A stretch of 64,000 nucleotides of DNA from Yamagishiella unicocca (GCA_003116995.1 BDSL01000021.1:992001-1056000); one strand, 5' to 3'. Shown: positions 1-10,528, counted from the stretch's first letter. Translations and numbers: made by a program. The notes: generated by a model not told the origin, from the sequence alone.

Positions 1-1141
1 TGGCACACCGCCGTAATGCGCAAACAGCTCCTTGACACGGTCCACGGTCACGCTTTTGTACTGTGCACTGCGGTTGGATGAGTTGCAGCACCCGGTTCGC
101 ACGTCTGGTCTGATAGCAAAGAGCAACACGAACGGCATGAACAGCCCTGCAAACCTGCGGCACTCCAGCAGCTCGTCGAGCGACCAGAACGGCATGTGCA
201 GCAGCTTCGCGGAAAGCTTCAACATCTCCTGCAGACAATACAACGCCACCACCCTGAGTCTCAACGACGTCGTTTCAACCAACAGGTGTTACCCAACACA
301 TCCACCTTGTACGTCTTACGCTTGGGCGACGTCAGCAGCACGGTGCGCGCCCGGCTTTCGACGCATGGCGGCACTCCGTCGGTGATGTACCAGGTGGCTG
401 GGTTCCTCAGCACGTCCCAGAAGCATAGGAGGTCCCCAATCCGCACCTCGCCCGTCTCATGCACATAGCACCACTGCAAAAGGATTCGGGGCGAACACGA
501 GCAGAGCATACGTCAGCAGTGTTGTCTCGTGCGACACACGGCAAATGCGGCTGCAAATGGGTGCAGAGGTGGCGCCAGACGGCGTGGCTAAACAAGCGGC
601 TGGGAGCTTTCGAAGCCTAGTCTACGCTTGCAAATGTGGGCGTCTCCCTGCTCACCACCTTGTCTCGGCTCCCCATGTGCTCAAATACGATGGTCGGTGG
701 CGGCGAGGGGCTGGTCAGGAGCTTCGCCAGGATGTAGTAGAGGAACCAGGATTTTCCGATGCCCGGCGTTCCCGTGACTGCGATGAGATCGGCATGGTCC
801 TTATACTTTTTAACACGCCGTGCAAGAAAGGTGACAGCTGACGCGCCATGGCGTGGCCATGACCGCGAAGGACAGCAGGTGTTCAGCGGAGGGGTCTCTG
901 AAGGGCCCCGCGCCGTGCACAGCCTACAGCACGAAGGTACGCGATGGCAACTCTCACCGATAAACTTCTGGAACTTGAGACGGCTCGAAAAAGCGTCGAA
1001 GAGCCGCGGGTAGCACTCACGGACGAACAGGGACCTGTAGCCTTCGTGGAATGGGAAATCAAACTGCAGGCTCAGCATCGCACCCGGCTTCGGCACCGCC
1101 CGCAACGAGGCCAGCGCCGCCATCATGCGTTCACCTGCCAA
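1..1141 (-). CDS. Crinkler/RHS-type P-loop NTPase domain protein, 5' part (runs off left edge)
   Basis: I read four exons: 1141-958, 837-656, 473-306 and 228-1, with all three introns GT-AG and phases 1, 0, 0, giving 254 in-frame residues before the window edge. The product has a Walker A loop (GTPGIGKS) followed by a hydrophobic helix (WFLYYILAKLL), then TWYITDG (Walker B-like position), TSPKR, a HMPFWSLDEL block and, at the very edge, ELFAHYGGVP. This order (GxPGxGKS, yiiDG, SPkr.y, mPxWsleEl, f.yyGGvPR) is the NTPase core of the Crinkler and retrotransposon-hot-spot (RHS) protein families; the assignment is from memory of those families. Splicing out 957-838 joins KFI to AVTFLARR and removes an off-family stretch, which supports the model. 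The start at 1141 is only the first ATG of the open frame; upstream exons are possible. Function in algae is unknown. A C-terminal relic of the same family lies at 8599-9199. Confidence 0.72.
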
Positions 1142-2280
1142 GCACGGAGGTGGGTTGCGCAGCGCGTGGGGTATACCTGGATGAGAGAGCAGCCCACATA
1201 CACAAGTGCCCCCCGGAAGCTCAGCTTAGGACGCAGGTAAAGCGCAGGTGTGCCGACCGCACCAATTCACGACCACTTCCAACGACAACTGGAACTCACA
1301 TGCAGCATCCCTCATGACGGGTCCCGGGACTGCATCCGCACCTGCAGGCAAAAGGGAGCGCGGGGGTGCGTGTTCCCAGGACAGCGTGGACAGCTGTGTG
1401 CGGGCGGCGGGTGACAGCGTGGACAGCTGTGTGCGGGTGGTGGTTGACAGCGTGGACAGCTGTGCAGCTGGTCCTATGGGGTCAGTTATCGGGTGGGCTA
1501 TCTTCGGTTAACGAGCATTTCACGCTGAAACTTTCCAGAACGCAGAGGCTTTGCACTATTAAGCAAAGTAAGATGGAGGCATTATATGTGGAGATTGTAA
1601 TATTCCGAGAGCAACCACTGGTTTGCGTGACAAGCACATCGCGAACCGTGCAAGCATGAAATCATACCCAAAACGCAGGTAAACAACTATATTGCCACCA
1701 CCCAGTTAGATCTATAACTTTAGGGTATAACGATAGGCAAGTAATATCCCCAAGAAGTATCATCCGTGTTGGGGCTGTGGGGTTCCCGCACCCACGTAAT
1801 CCCCGAAACGTCTCTCATGCCCTTGGCCTGCTGTGGCCCCCACCTCAACCAAAGCTGGCACCACATGGTGGCCCCCACCGACGTAAGCAGACAGGCCCCA
1901 TCCCACGAAGTGCGCGTGCCAGGGGCGGAGGTGCACGCGGCCGTGTATAACGGTTTTTTGTTCTTCAACAGCTGACAGTTGCAACCTTTCCCAGAACGTC
2001 AAGGCACAGCACACCCTGACAAGCGAGGTACGAGATAAACAGGGGCTTACCGGCAGCTGCTCTGCTCCCAGCGCCCTCCGCGCCTGCAGTAGAGGAGGGA
2101 ACACATACCAATGCAGTTTAACCCTTAAACACCACCACAAGGTGCTCAATTACACGTGCGTCATCTCTGGGGTGTGGTGGGGTGCAATGCAATGTGATAA
2201 ATACTCCTGTGCGCAACTAGGAAGGGCCCACCTCGCCGGGGCTGATGGTAATGGCATGCTCCACGCGGTATGCATAGCGC
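1142..2280. other. Gene-free stretch
   Basis: No coding region that I can support. It contains a 33-bp tandem repeat (1381-1469, listed separately) and otherwise unremarkable sequence upstream of the Crinkler/RHS-type gene, so part of it may be that gene's promoter or earlier exons. Confidence 0.4.
1381..1469. repeat. 33-bp tandem repeat, 2.7 copies
   Basis: Units 1381-1413, 1414-1446 and a partial 1447-1469, each beginning ACAGCGTGGACAGCTGTG. The unit is a multiple of three, but no frame is convincingly coding. Each unit carries the short palindrome ACAGCTGT. Confidence 0.85.
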
Positions 2281-2478
2281 TCCATGACGGCTACATGAGC
2301 ATCTCAAAAGGGGATTAACCCTAGGCCCCACGGTGCGACGTGCGGGTCTTTGCGACTACCTGCCCGGCAGCGGCGCAGCACGCATAACACCGCATGCTAG
2401 CGGCATGTGGGTCTTGCGCGTATCATAATGCCACATGCTGACTTGCTTGCGGTCGTCTGCCATACAGTGGCTACACAG
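2281..2478 (+). repeat. Dispersed repeat family 1, copy 1
   Basis: About 200 bp that recurs in direct orientation at 6754-6945. The most conserved parts are TAGGCCCCACGGTGCGACG near 2323 and ATGCTAGCGGCATGTGGG near 2393. Weaker partial copies are visible near 2651-2710 and 28976-29060. No coding capacity is evident, so it is probably an inactive short interspersed or miniature element. Confidence 0.75.
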
Positions 2479-5033
2479 TCAGGAAGCGCAATGATAGAGA
2501 GCAGATGTCCATCTATGTATGCCACTAATTCACCCAACCGCGTCTGACATTGCACTAAGAGGTAGGTTGCGATGACTGCACCTACGGCAATAGCCGTATT
2601 GGAGATCCCATTTGAAAACGTGCTAGAGGAGATTAGGCGGCTTTTGTAATATACCGGTAGCCATAGGCCCCATGTTGCGACGTACGGGTATGTGCGAAAC
2701 TTGCCGCGAAATGTAGAGACATTGAGGAAGGCCGAAATGCGGACAGCATGCAGATTGGGCACAAAGCCAAGTCATCGCAGCACCGGAATGCGACATAGCG
2801 AGCAGCAGCGGAAAAGGGCGCAGGGCATGCAGAACTAGGCGACGACGCCTATCCTCCCCTTGCGCCGGGAGCCACAAGAAGTATGGAGCTGCAACAGGCG
2901 TCATCCATATCCCTGGAGGTCAGCAAATTGCTATGCAACAACTCCCGCAGGGCGTGGCTCACGCCGGTTATAGCTGTATACGCAACCAGCAAAAGCTGCA
3001 GCCGCAGGTTAGACGTCGTCCACACCAGGCACGTCAGGAGTGCAAAAACCCTTACACAGCATACTGGCGGCCTTCAGAGCTGCTACAACGTTGTTTGACC
3101 CCAACCCCACGCACCTGCCGGCACAGCGGCTGTCGGGCCTGCATAACAGGTATGGCAAGGGGACAACAAAGGGGCAGTGGGATTAGCGTGAGCTCCCACA
3201 CATCATTGGCGAAACAAGTTCAGGGCACAGGACTCGCTCTTACATGGTAATCATGGTGCCGATAGCTACTGAGTTTTGTTGGTGGTCCCTCTCTGTTTGC
3301 ACACCGCGCCGAACCTGTACAGACAGCAGGGGCAGAAGCTCTCCTGCACGCACCAAGGCCCTGCGCAATGCGCTCGCCAGGCCACCGCGACACACCAAAT
3401 TGACAACAGTCCTTTATGTTGCTTACAAGCAACTCAATCAATAAAAGCCCAAGGCCGCCCAGCCGGCGCCTGACCGCTCACCGTAGACTTTAGGCGTACG
3501 CGACCCAAGCTTGCAGTGCCCTGCCAACTCCGACTCAACGCACCACCATACGCCTACTCGACCCCCTCTGCGCGGTCCTCCCAGTGGCCATTGGTGCCAC
3601 CGCCGGGCACCAACAGCCCCCCATCCTCACCCAGGAGCGTCTGCTCTAGGTAGGGTTTTTCCAAGTCTGCATCGCCCAAAGCGGCCTCCCATACGTCATT
3701 TAGGGCCTGAGGTGCGATGCGGGCGTGGAAAGAGGATATGAGGACCGATGTTCACGGTGTGCAGGGCAGCGCGGCACGCGGTCGTGCAGGGCAGAAACGA
3801 TCGCTCGTCGGACCTTGAACTCGGCATCAGGAAGCCGCGCCAATCTTGACATAAGAGTGGCCAGCTTGGTGCGATCGTCAATAAAGAGCTCCCTTAGACG
3901 GGCGGATGCCTTTCTCTTGTCCATGAGCACAATCGTTAACCCGCGAGACCACAGCAAGCGCCGTCACGTGGTCTTAGCCTTCCAAAAGGCTAGGGCGAAC
4001 AAGAAGCTGGCGTTCTTAGCCGAGGTAGGTCAAAGTAGATCCTTCGCCCAGGCGCCGCGCTTAGGGGGGACTTATAGGCTAAGAACTTGAAGGACAAGCG
4101 AAGTCCATCAAAGTCCATCACTCAGTAGGCCACTAAGCACTGTCAGTTGAACAGTTTATGCGGGATTGACCAGTGATGTCGAGCGCGTCCTACGCCACTG
4201 TGGTGTTCGCCAACTGGCTGGATGGACCATAGGATTGTTATTAGGATTTGGTGTTGTGGTCTCTTTAAACGGCTTGGTGTTCTACTCAAAACGCCACGGA
4301 TCGGGATCAATATAAGATCATGCTCTATGCTGGCATCGATTCTTGGAGCCCATCCCCTGCGTAGTGCTACTTCACAGCTTGGGCTGCTGCTGGGCTGCAA
4401 CTGCAACTCGCTCTCCACGTTGCCGTCGGCGCCGGTATGTCGCCATTTATGGTGGGACTACCCACAACCGCAGTGCCGGCTTCACCCTCAAAATTGACCT
4501 TTTGACTGAGGCGTGCGAGCCCATGCACATATTTATGGCGAGCAGGCGCGCTGTACGAACTCACACCTGCCTTCTACCCAGTCACCGCTCAGGGCCCACA
4601 CTAGGCACACGCCACTCATCGGGTGCCGTTGAATTGAAAGCAAAAAAGCCCGCGCTGAAAACAGGACGAGATGGCCGATGTGAGCTTGCACGCTCGAATT
4701 GTCGCCCCCGTTCACGCACCGCCGGCATTTCCTTACTTGAATAAGCCAGCTTTGCAGGTCCCAAATAAAGCATCGCATTACCCCCCGCACCATTTACCCA
4801 CTTAGACTACATGACCTGCCCTACAAAGATGCACGTGCATTTGTCCCTCCCTTATCCCATGATTGCCACACACCCCATGTCGTGACCGTGCTCGCATGTC
4901 CATTCACCAAAAGCTCCGGGGTGACGACACAACGCACGTGCTGAGTCAGCTGACATGGCCCCTAGCTGAGTCGTCCACTTCTTCAACGAATCCTCCTGCC
5001 TCCAGCGACTACTACCTCTTACCTTGCTGCTAC
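2479..5033. other. Mostly gene-free stretch with one unassigned open frame
   Basis: The only stretch with protein-like composition is on the minus strand at about 3957-3760, an amphipathic segment containing RLRELFIDDRTKL and FKVRRAIVSAL. I do not recognise the family and see no start or splice structure that anchors it. It could be a decayed exon. The rest shows no supported gene. Confidence 0.3.
4318..4358 (+). repeat. Short direct repeat shared with 9358-9398
   Basis: About 40 bp, including ATGCTCTATGCTGGCATCGA, present at both places with one substitution before the copies diverge. In the second copy it lies inside an open frame (IMLYAGIDSWSPS). It probably marks two fragments of one decayed element. 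Confidence 0.7.
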
Positions 5034-5501
5034 CTACTGCGACTGGTTGTCCTCGCTGGCTGCTGCCAGCAGGCCTGCTGATGTCACAGCTCCTTCCAGA
5101 TACTTGCGCATCAACTCGCGGTCATACCCAGGCGAGGCCCAGCCCGCCTGCGACATTGTGACTTCGCCAGGCTTCTGCCAGCCGGCGCTGACAGCGTACT
5201 TGATTGCGTGGTGTGCGTGAAATGCCAGCAGGCGGCGGGCGGGCAGGTTGTCGCCCGCCACGTGCAGGTACTTTGTGTGCACGTCCTCCCACTTTTTGGT
5301 ATCCGACTTGGCGGCGTCGCCCGTTCCAATGAACTGTTCCCGCGCGTTCAGCAGCAACGACTTCTTCAGCACGTAGATCTGCATTATCAAGGGATCGCAC
5401 AACTTTACAAATGCGGAATATGGCCCGTTTTGCAAGCCATAAAGACACGATTTCTCCACGCCATCCGAGTGCGCTCCCCTGAGAGAATGATGAGTAGCCA
5501 T
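5034..5501 (-). CDS. Unrecognised 155-residue open frame, partly inside an inverted repeat
   Basis: Open frame from ATG at 5501 to a stop at 5034. Composition is protein-like throughout, with blocks such as FVKLCDPLIMQIYVLKKS and RRLLAFHAHHAIKYAVSAGW, ending in a short Ala/Ser-rich tail. I do not recognise a family. The first 63 residues lie in the left arm of the perfect inverted repeat at 5311-5812, so the same N-terminal coding sequence also exists on the plus strand from 5622, where it runs into unrelated sequence after the arm ends. The downstream half (5034-5310) is unique. It may be the 3' end of a larger gene whose 5' part was lost when the inverted duplication formed. Confidence 0.35.
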   Translation of the reverse strand: MATHHSLRGAHSDGVEKSCLYGLQNGPYSAFVKLCDPLIMQIYVLKKSLLLNAREQFIGTGDAAKSDTKKWEDVHTKYLHVAGDNLPARRLLAFHAHHAIKYAVSAGWQKPGEVTMSQAGWASPGYDRELMRKYLEGAVTSAGLLAAASEDNQSQ

Positions 5502-5812
5502 TAGTTTGAAGGGGTTGATCCGGGGGCATCATACTCTCTCCCAACTCAATGACAGCTGCAGGTGTTTAGGGTTTTAGGTTGGGAGAGAGTATGATGCCCC
5601 CGGATCAACCCCTTCAAACTAATGGCTACTCATCATTCTCTCAGGGGAGCGCACTCGGATGGCGTGGAGAAATCGTGTCTTTATGGCTTGCAAAACGGGC
5701 CATATTCCGCATTTGTAAAGTTGTGCGATCCCTTGATAATGCAGATCTACGTGCTGAAGAAGTCGTTGCTGCTGAACGCGCGGGAACAGTTCATTGGAAC
5801 GGGCGACGCCGC
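5311..5812. repeat. Perfect 235-bp inverted repeat with 32-bp telomere-like loop
   Basis: Left arm 5311-5545, right arm 5578-5812; wherever I compared them the arms are exact reverse complements. The loop (5546-5577) contains TTTAGGGTTTTAGG, a Chlamydomonas-type telomere motif. A transcript through here would fold into a very long perfect hairpin. The loop element CTGCAGGTGTTTA recurs just beyond the right arm near 5822, suggesting a small duplication during formation. Confidence 0.92.
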
Positions 5813-5840
5813 TCGAGAACAACTGCAGGTGTTTATTCCG

Positions 5841-5906
5841 GGGCGAACACATTTAATGATTGGCGTACAATCGGGGCGAACACGTTTAATGATTGGCGTA
5901 CAATCT
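5841..5906 (+). repeat. 33-bp tandem repeat, 2 copies
   Basis: Units 5841-5873 and 5874-5906, each starting GGGGCGAACAC and ending GGCGTACAATC, with one difference between them. They sit immediately beyond the right arm of the inverted repeat. Confidence 0.88.
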
Positions 5907-6753
5907 ATGCGCGTTCACACCATGCACAGAGCTGAAGGCATGAGAGGCAACAGCGCTCACTAGAAGCCCCAAGGAAGAGCGTGTGGAAGAGCCGTTCCTA
6001 TACTGACGTACTAATGAGCCAGTGGGTAGGAGTTTGTGATGATGGGCCCGCCCACTCTGCTGCCGGTCCACAACAAACGATCTCGACCCTACAGTCTCGT
6101 GAAAATGCTTACCAGTAGCAGTCGGCAGCCACCCTGCAGGGCGAGGAAAGCAGAAAGGATACATCAAGACAGCAGTTCAAGATTGCGGACAAACACTACA
6201 GTACCCCAATGCGCTTTCAGGATAGTCACGGTGCAGCTGTGCCCTTCAGCGGCCGATATCCTTCCCACGCCCGACAGGTCTGCGATTGCGGTGCAGAGAG
6301 CTTGAGGTGTCTCCCAGCTCTCCATGTTGGGAACCCCACGGGTGAGGCCCCCTGACCCGTGCCCGATTGGTGCCGATCAGAGCAACCAACAACCAACAAC
6401 CAACTACCAACAACGCACCGCCAGCTCCCGTGCTCCCTGGGCCGGGGCCTGCCGCCACGCCTGCACGACGCGGGAGCGGCCGGAGGGCACATGCAGGTGA
6501 GAAACTGCATACCGCTGCACGTGCTCGATGCGTTCTGGTGTGTGGGTGGGGTGCGAGGAGTGCTGACACGCGGCGGAGGTGGGGTGTGCGTTTCGAGCAC
6601 CAGGGCTTGTCGACCCAAGGCGCTTCCAGTATCGCAAACCAAGACGAATGCGCGCTACAACATCGTGAAGGTGCCTGGGAGAGCCGCTGGCAGGAGCCGC
6701 ACCGATCGCAGTTGGGTTGGGCGCAAACTCGCAGCCCGCGGCCTGCGTAACGT
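5907..6753. other. Gene-free stretch
   Basis: Open frames here overlap on both strands with no family resemblance, and I see no supported gene. A short CAACCAACAACCAACTACCAA simple-sequence patch lies near 6382-6412. Confidence 0.35.
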
Positions 6754-6945
6754 CCCATCATAGCTACATGCACATCTGAAAAGGAAACAACCGTAGGCCC
6801 CACGGTGCGACGTGCGGGTCTGCGCGAAGTTATCGCGACCGCAGATTCCCATAACACCGCATGCTAGCGGCATGTGGGTCTTGCGCGTATCATATTGCCA
6901 CATGCTGACATGCTTGCGGTCGTCTGCTATACAGTAGCTACACAG
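6754..6945 (+). repeat. Dispersed repeat family 1, copy 2
   Basis: Direct repeat of 2281-2478. The last 87 bp (from ATGCTAGCGG near 6860) are nearly identical to copy 1, while the middle is diverged by substitutions and small insertions. Recent movement or segmental duplication is possible. Confidence 0.75.
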
Positions 6946-7566
6946 GTAGGACGCAGGAGGAAACTCCTAGGCATTGGCAGCGCGGGCGAACCGGTCTTCC
7001 GCAACAGAACCTCTGCCTGGCAATAACAAACCTGCGGCGCTTCGAACGTAGTCCAAGATCGCACGGTTGCTATAGGAAGCCTTTACGCTCCACTCGTGCA
7101 GCTAGGTCCCGCTGCGATCCACGAACGCCACGAGCGAGCCCAGGTCGTCAGGATCCTCCTCCTCAAGGGCTGACACAATTCTGGCTTTCGTTATCATTGC
7201 TGCTGATTATCCAGAAGCTGCTGCCAGCCGCCTTCACACGTGTCCCTATCGCTGTCGAAACGAGTAGAAACCGAATCCATGACGCAATCAATCCTAATAG
7301 CAACAGAGGCGCTGTAGTTACGGCAACAGCATACAAGCGGGAACGCAGATGTCCTGGCTCCGGAACCAGTGCCGGTGAAACGTACGTGCCGGCGCTGGTG
7401 CTTGGCAAGAGAGGTGTCCTTGACTCCCTTCACAACACAGATCCTCCAATACATTGCCGATACTTCCCTATCCGCCTCGGTCTATTACCTAAAAGCTAGC
7501 GACTAGCTATCGGTTCGTCAGTTGTTGGGCCCAACTACCTCTCTGATCACTCTATTTCAGGACATC
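6946..7566. other. Gene-free stretch
   Basis: No supported gene. It precedes the HSP20 remnant and may include its decayed promoter; I do not see a clear heat-shock element array. Confidence 0.3.
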
Positions 7567-7790
7567 ATGGCTCTAGCCCTTAGCAATGACCCATTCACGG
7601 TGTACGTGGAGCGCGCAACGATCCGCCCCTTGACGCGGCAGCTTCTGCCGCGCAAGGCGGTGGCGATGGAAAGGCTGCCCGGCACCCTTTCACCAAGGGA
7701 GACATTCCCAGTGTACCGATGGATATTGTGGAGACCAGTAACGCGTTCGACATATACCCCGGCATTTCGGCATATCGCCCGATGACCTTA
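7567..7790 (+). pseudogene. Small heat-shock protein (HSP20/HSP22-like) N-terminal remnant
   Basis: From ATG 7567 the reading begins MALALSNDPF, resembling the N terminus of Chlamydomonas HSP22-type proteins. In a different frame, from about 7687, the sequence reads VPMDIVETSNAFDIY, which matches the start of the alpha-crystallin domain (PMDIiEtptAFel). The two pieces are separated by a frameshift. The beta-sandwich and the C-terminal IxI region are not found downstream. This therefore looks like a truncated, frameshifted copy and not a functional chaperone. The assignment is from remembered family sequence; an unusual splice form is the alternative, but no intron signal repairs the frame. 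Confidence 0.55.
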
Positions 7791-7799
7791 CCGCTGAGT

Positions 7800-8598
7800 T
7801 CAGGAGGGCGTGCTGTTTTGGTACTTTTTAGGGACTCGCTATAAGCAGTTGAAAGAACCGCCCCGCAAGGACTGCGTGATAGCAACTAGCCCCCTCGCGT
7901 GCTGCTCTTAGCCCACCAGGACCCCGCGCTCCCGCTCCAAGACACGCTGCCGCCGCCACTCGTGTAGTTCAGCTGCCAGGCCCCGACGCCTGACCCCGCG
8001 CCTTGCAGTGCCTGGCCCCACGCTCGCCGTCGGCAACAGGAAGGATAAGGCCTCTCCGCGTGCTCCTCGTCTGCCTCATTGCCCCGACTTCGCCGCCTTC
8101 TTGCCGCTCTTGGGCTGCAGGGTTGGCGGGGTAGGGGCCTGGTCATCAGCATCGTTTAGACGACATGCCCCCAAGCTCCCAAGTCCCCAAGGTTTCGTCG
8201 GGCCTGTCTTGGGTGCCCTGGTGGGGCCCCTGGCTGAACCCGTGACTGCCTCGGAGCCACCCACCGCCTGGTCCTCCTTGTCCCGTTTGGTCTTCTTCGC
8301 CGACCTGGCACCAGGAGCCGCCTGTGCCAAAGGGGCAACGGAATGTCAAGGAATTATAACTAACGCACTACGAGTGCTGACCCTGCTGACATCCGGTGGT
8401 GTTTCGTTTTCATCCATAATTCCATTGCCCCTGCCGAGTGCCGAAATGCCGCCTCCTACATCCTTACCTGGATCGCCTTGCGCTTGCGCTTTTTGTCAGC
8501 AACGGCGGCGGGCGGAGTGTGCCCCCGCTCCTCGTCCTGAGCGGTACGTTAGGTCAGATTTTAGACGGCATGACGCAAAAGCTGGACAGCCAATGGGT
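7800..8598. other. Low-information stretch with a Lys/Pro-rich minus-strand frame
   Basis: A minus-strand frame at 8330-8076 is rich in Lys, Gly, Pro and Ala (for example SAKKTKRDKED and PKSGKKAAKSG). It could be a disordered exon or C-terminal tail continuing from the Crinkler-like fragment just upstream on that strand, but nothing proves it is coding. Confidence 0.25.
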
Positions 8599-9199
8599 CT
8601 AGCGAGTCAACTTGGACAAAGCAAATAGCTGGGTCTTTCCCTCTCGTCGGCAAGACCGCTTGCAAGTCGTTGGCTCTCCGTGCACTCCCAATGCAGTGTT
8701 AACCAGAGCCAGGCCAGCAGAGCCCGCGTGACAGCGTCTGGACGAAGTCGTCCCTGTCTCCCGGGCTGCATGCGAGAACATGTCGCGCACCTGCAGCCGG
8801 TCGAGCGTGCCCCTCAGGATGTACAGCTTCACGCGGGACGCAATCTGTGTCCGCTTGGGCGGCCAGTCCCCTCCCCTGATCAGTTTGAAGGCGCCGAATA
8901 CATCCGGCGGCACCACGTAGCAGAGGCGCAGCTTCACGTCCGGCGGCAGGTGCATCGTCGTGAGCATCTTGTTCAGAATGGCAGCGTCAACGCCCTGAGC
9001 CGCCCACGGTCATCTGGAAGAGGTCGCACATGCCCTTTCCGTACCGGAGCGCGTCTATCGTTGGAAAGTTGGTATTGCTCGGCCTGTAGTACGTGCCCTC
9101 CTCGTAGCTAGCACCAACCATTTTGAGGGCCTGCAAGCGGCGATGGCCGCGGAAGCATCCTTTCATTGCACGCAGAAGCCAATCCATCTCTGGCTGCAA
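8599..9199 (-). pseudogene. Crinkler/RHS-type protein, C-terminal fragment with a 1-bp frameshift
   Basis: Reading down the minus strand from 9199, residues include YYRPSNTNFPTIDAL and DLFQMTV, the characteristic late block of Crinkler/RHS NTPases (yyrP..nfp.iDal ... lfQmTv). The frame then closes at 8987. A second frame, ending at 8599, continues with AILNKML and RLCYVVPPDVFGAFKL, the next expected block. Removing one G around 9003 would join the two frames without a stop, so I read a single-base insertion, or a sequencing error. The order of blocks complements the N-terminal half at 1-1141, but spacing and strand show it is a separate copy. No intact upstream NTPase core is visible on this strand before the retroelement at 9730. 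Confidence 0.6.
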
Positions 9200-9729
9200 T
9201 CCTAAGCCGCGCCGCGTACAAAGCGCACCTTCAAGAATTTGGCATCCTTGCAGCTGTCGAGCTCCAGCTCCTCCTCTTTGCCGCGCGCAAGCGTGTCCTG
9301 GCTGACCGATACAGCAGTGAATGGACCGCCCTGCGGAAGGCCGGATCCATGCACAAGATCATGCTCTATGCTGGCATCGATTCATGGAGCCCATCCGCCA
9401 TCCCCTGAGTGGCGCGCTCATGCATCGCTCGCAAAGTGCGCAGAGTCGGGTTGCCGTTGCCGTTGCCAGTGGAAACTGCCGTTGTGAAGTTCATCCTGCC
9501 GAGGCATATCCCTCTGCCGGGACGTGGCCTCTAGAACCCACCCTCCCGCCCTATGGTGGGCCGTCATGGGGTCACGTGGCATCGTCGTTTCAGGCCTACA
9601 GGTTGCAGGCACACTACAGTGTGCGTGCTTCGGGGGGTCACTGCGGATGGCCGTTCGTGGTTTTGTGTTCGTGTCGGGCTTTGCCAAGGAGGGTTTGCCC
9701 TTCGCCACGTGCCTTGGATGCCGTTGCGG
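9200..9729 (+). other. Unassigned open frame and flank of the retroelement
   Basis: A plus-strand frame from 9166 to 9408 has protein-like composition (AAVELQLLLFAARKRVLADRY) and ends in the short repeat shared with 4318-4358. I do not recognise it. From 9409 to 9729 no gene is supported, and the retroelement begins abruptly at 9730. Confidence 0.3.
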
Positions 9730-10469
9730 TGTCACGTCATTTCACCGTCATCGACAAATTACCGTCCAAGCCATCATTAGTCATTAGCGCGTTAGTTCCA
9801 CGTCGTTTAGGTTGTAGTAGGTCCCTGTGCCGCGTCGCGGTACGAGTGTGATCGTAGCGCGATCGATTCCCACCTTCCACTTGGCGGGAACAGAGTGTCG
9901 CACAAACAGGTGCGCGGTGGGTGTTTTCAGCCCGATTATCAGCGGGGCTGTGTCTGTTGTCTACATGGTATAATGGAAACGACATTCTGTGCAGTCGGTG
10001 TGTGTCGTTCGTGGTTTCTTTGGACGAGTTTCGTATGTTGGGTAAGAGTAGGGCCCTATGTGTCGAACTTTCGTCACGTGTGTTTGTGCTATTTAAAGGC
10101 CGAAAGCGGGCCATTATGGCCGCTTTTCGGCTCCAGACTGTGCACTGTAAAGTCTTGAGCTAGACAATAAGCCCCGTGCGAGACTCCTGGAATCGCATGA
10201 GAACGATCACCCGCAGCACTCTCGCATCGTAATCGAATCGCTGCGCTGGAGCCCGCTGAGAGGTAGGGGGTCGCGGCCTTGCTTCTCAACTCGTTCCCAG
10301 TAGCGCCTGGCCAGTAGTCTTGTCGGCAGTCAGGGATCGTATCGTCACAGGCGCACACGGAGTGCCTCTGTGGTAGGTAGCCCGCCTGTTGCCGTTGGAC
10401 CACAGGTCAAGCGAGCCATTTCCGCCACCGCGGGCAGTCTCGACAGACTTGCTGCCTGCTAATCACCCA
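9730..10469 (+). repeat. Split direct repeat A1 (left end)
   Basis: 740 bp, beginning TGTCACGTCATTTC and ending GCTAATCACCCA. It matches A2 (offset 6434). The right border is set where the copies diverge (AGCCG here, TTAGT after A2). Confidence 0.93.
10099..10131. repeat. Hairpin inside repeat A1
   Basis: GCCGAAAGCGG and CCGCTTTTCGGC form an imperfect stem around CCATTATGG. The same hairpin is in A2 at 16533-16565. It follows a TATTTAAAGG box (10090-10099), so it could sit at the transcript 5' end or act in RNA processing; this is inference. Confidence 0.7.
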
Positions 10470-10528
10470 AGCCGAAAAGCGAGTAAGTGTCCTGTAGGGG
10501 TACGGACTTGCGGACGCGCAAGCCCGTT

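Noticed and set aside
1381..1469. CRISPR-like array
   Set aside because: The units are contiguous tandem copies without spacers, in a eukaryotic nuclear context; the same applies to 5841-5906 and 63527-63594.
8008..8628. 206-residue plus-strand open frame
   Set aside because: Low-complexity Pro/Ala/Leu composition, overlapped by an equally open minus-strand frame, and no motif or splice support.
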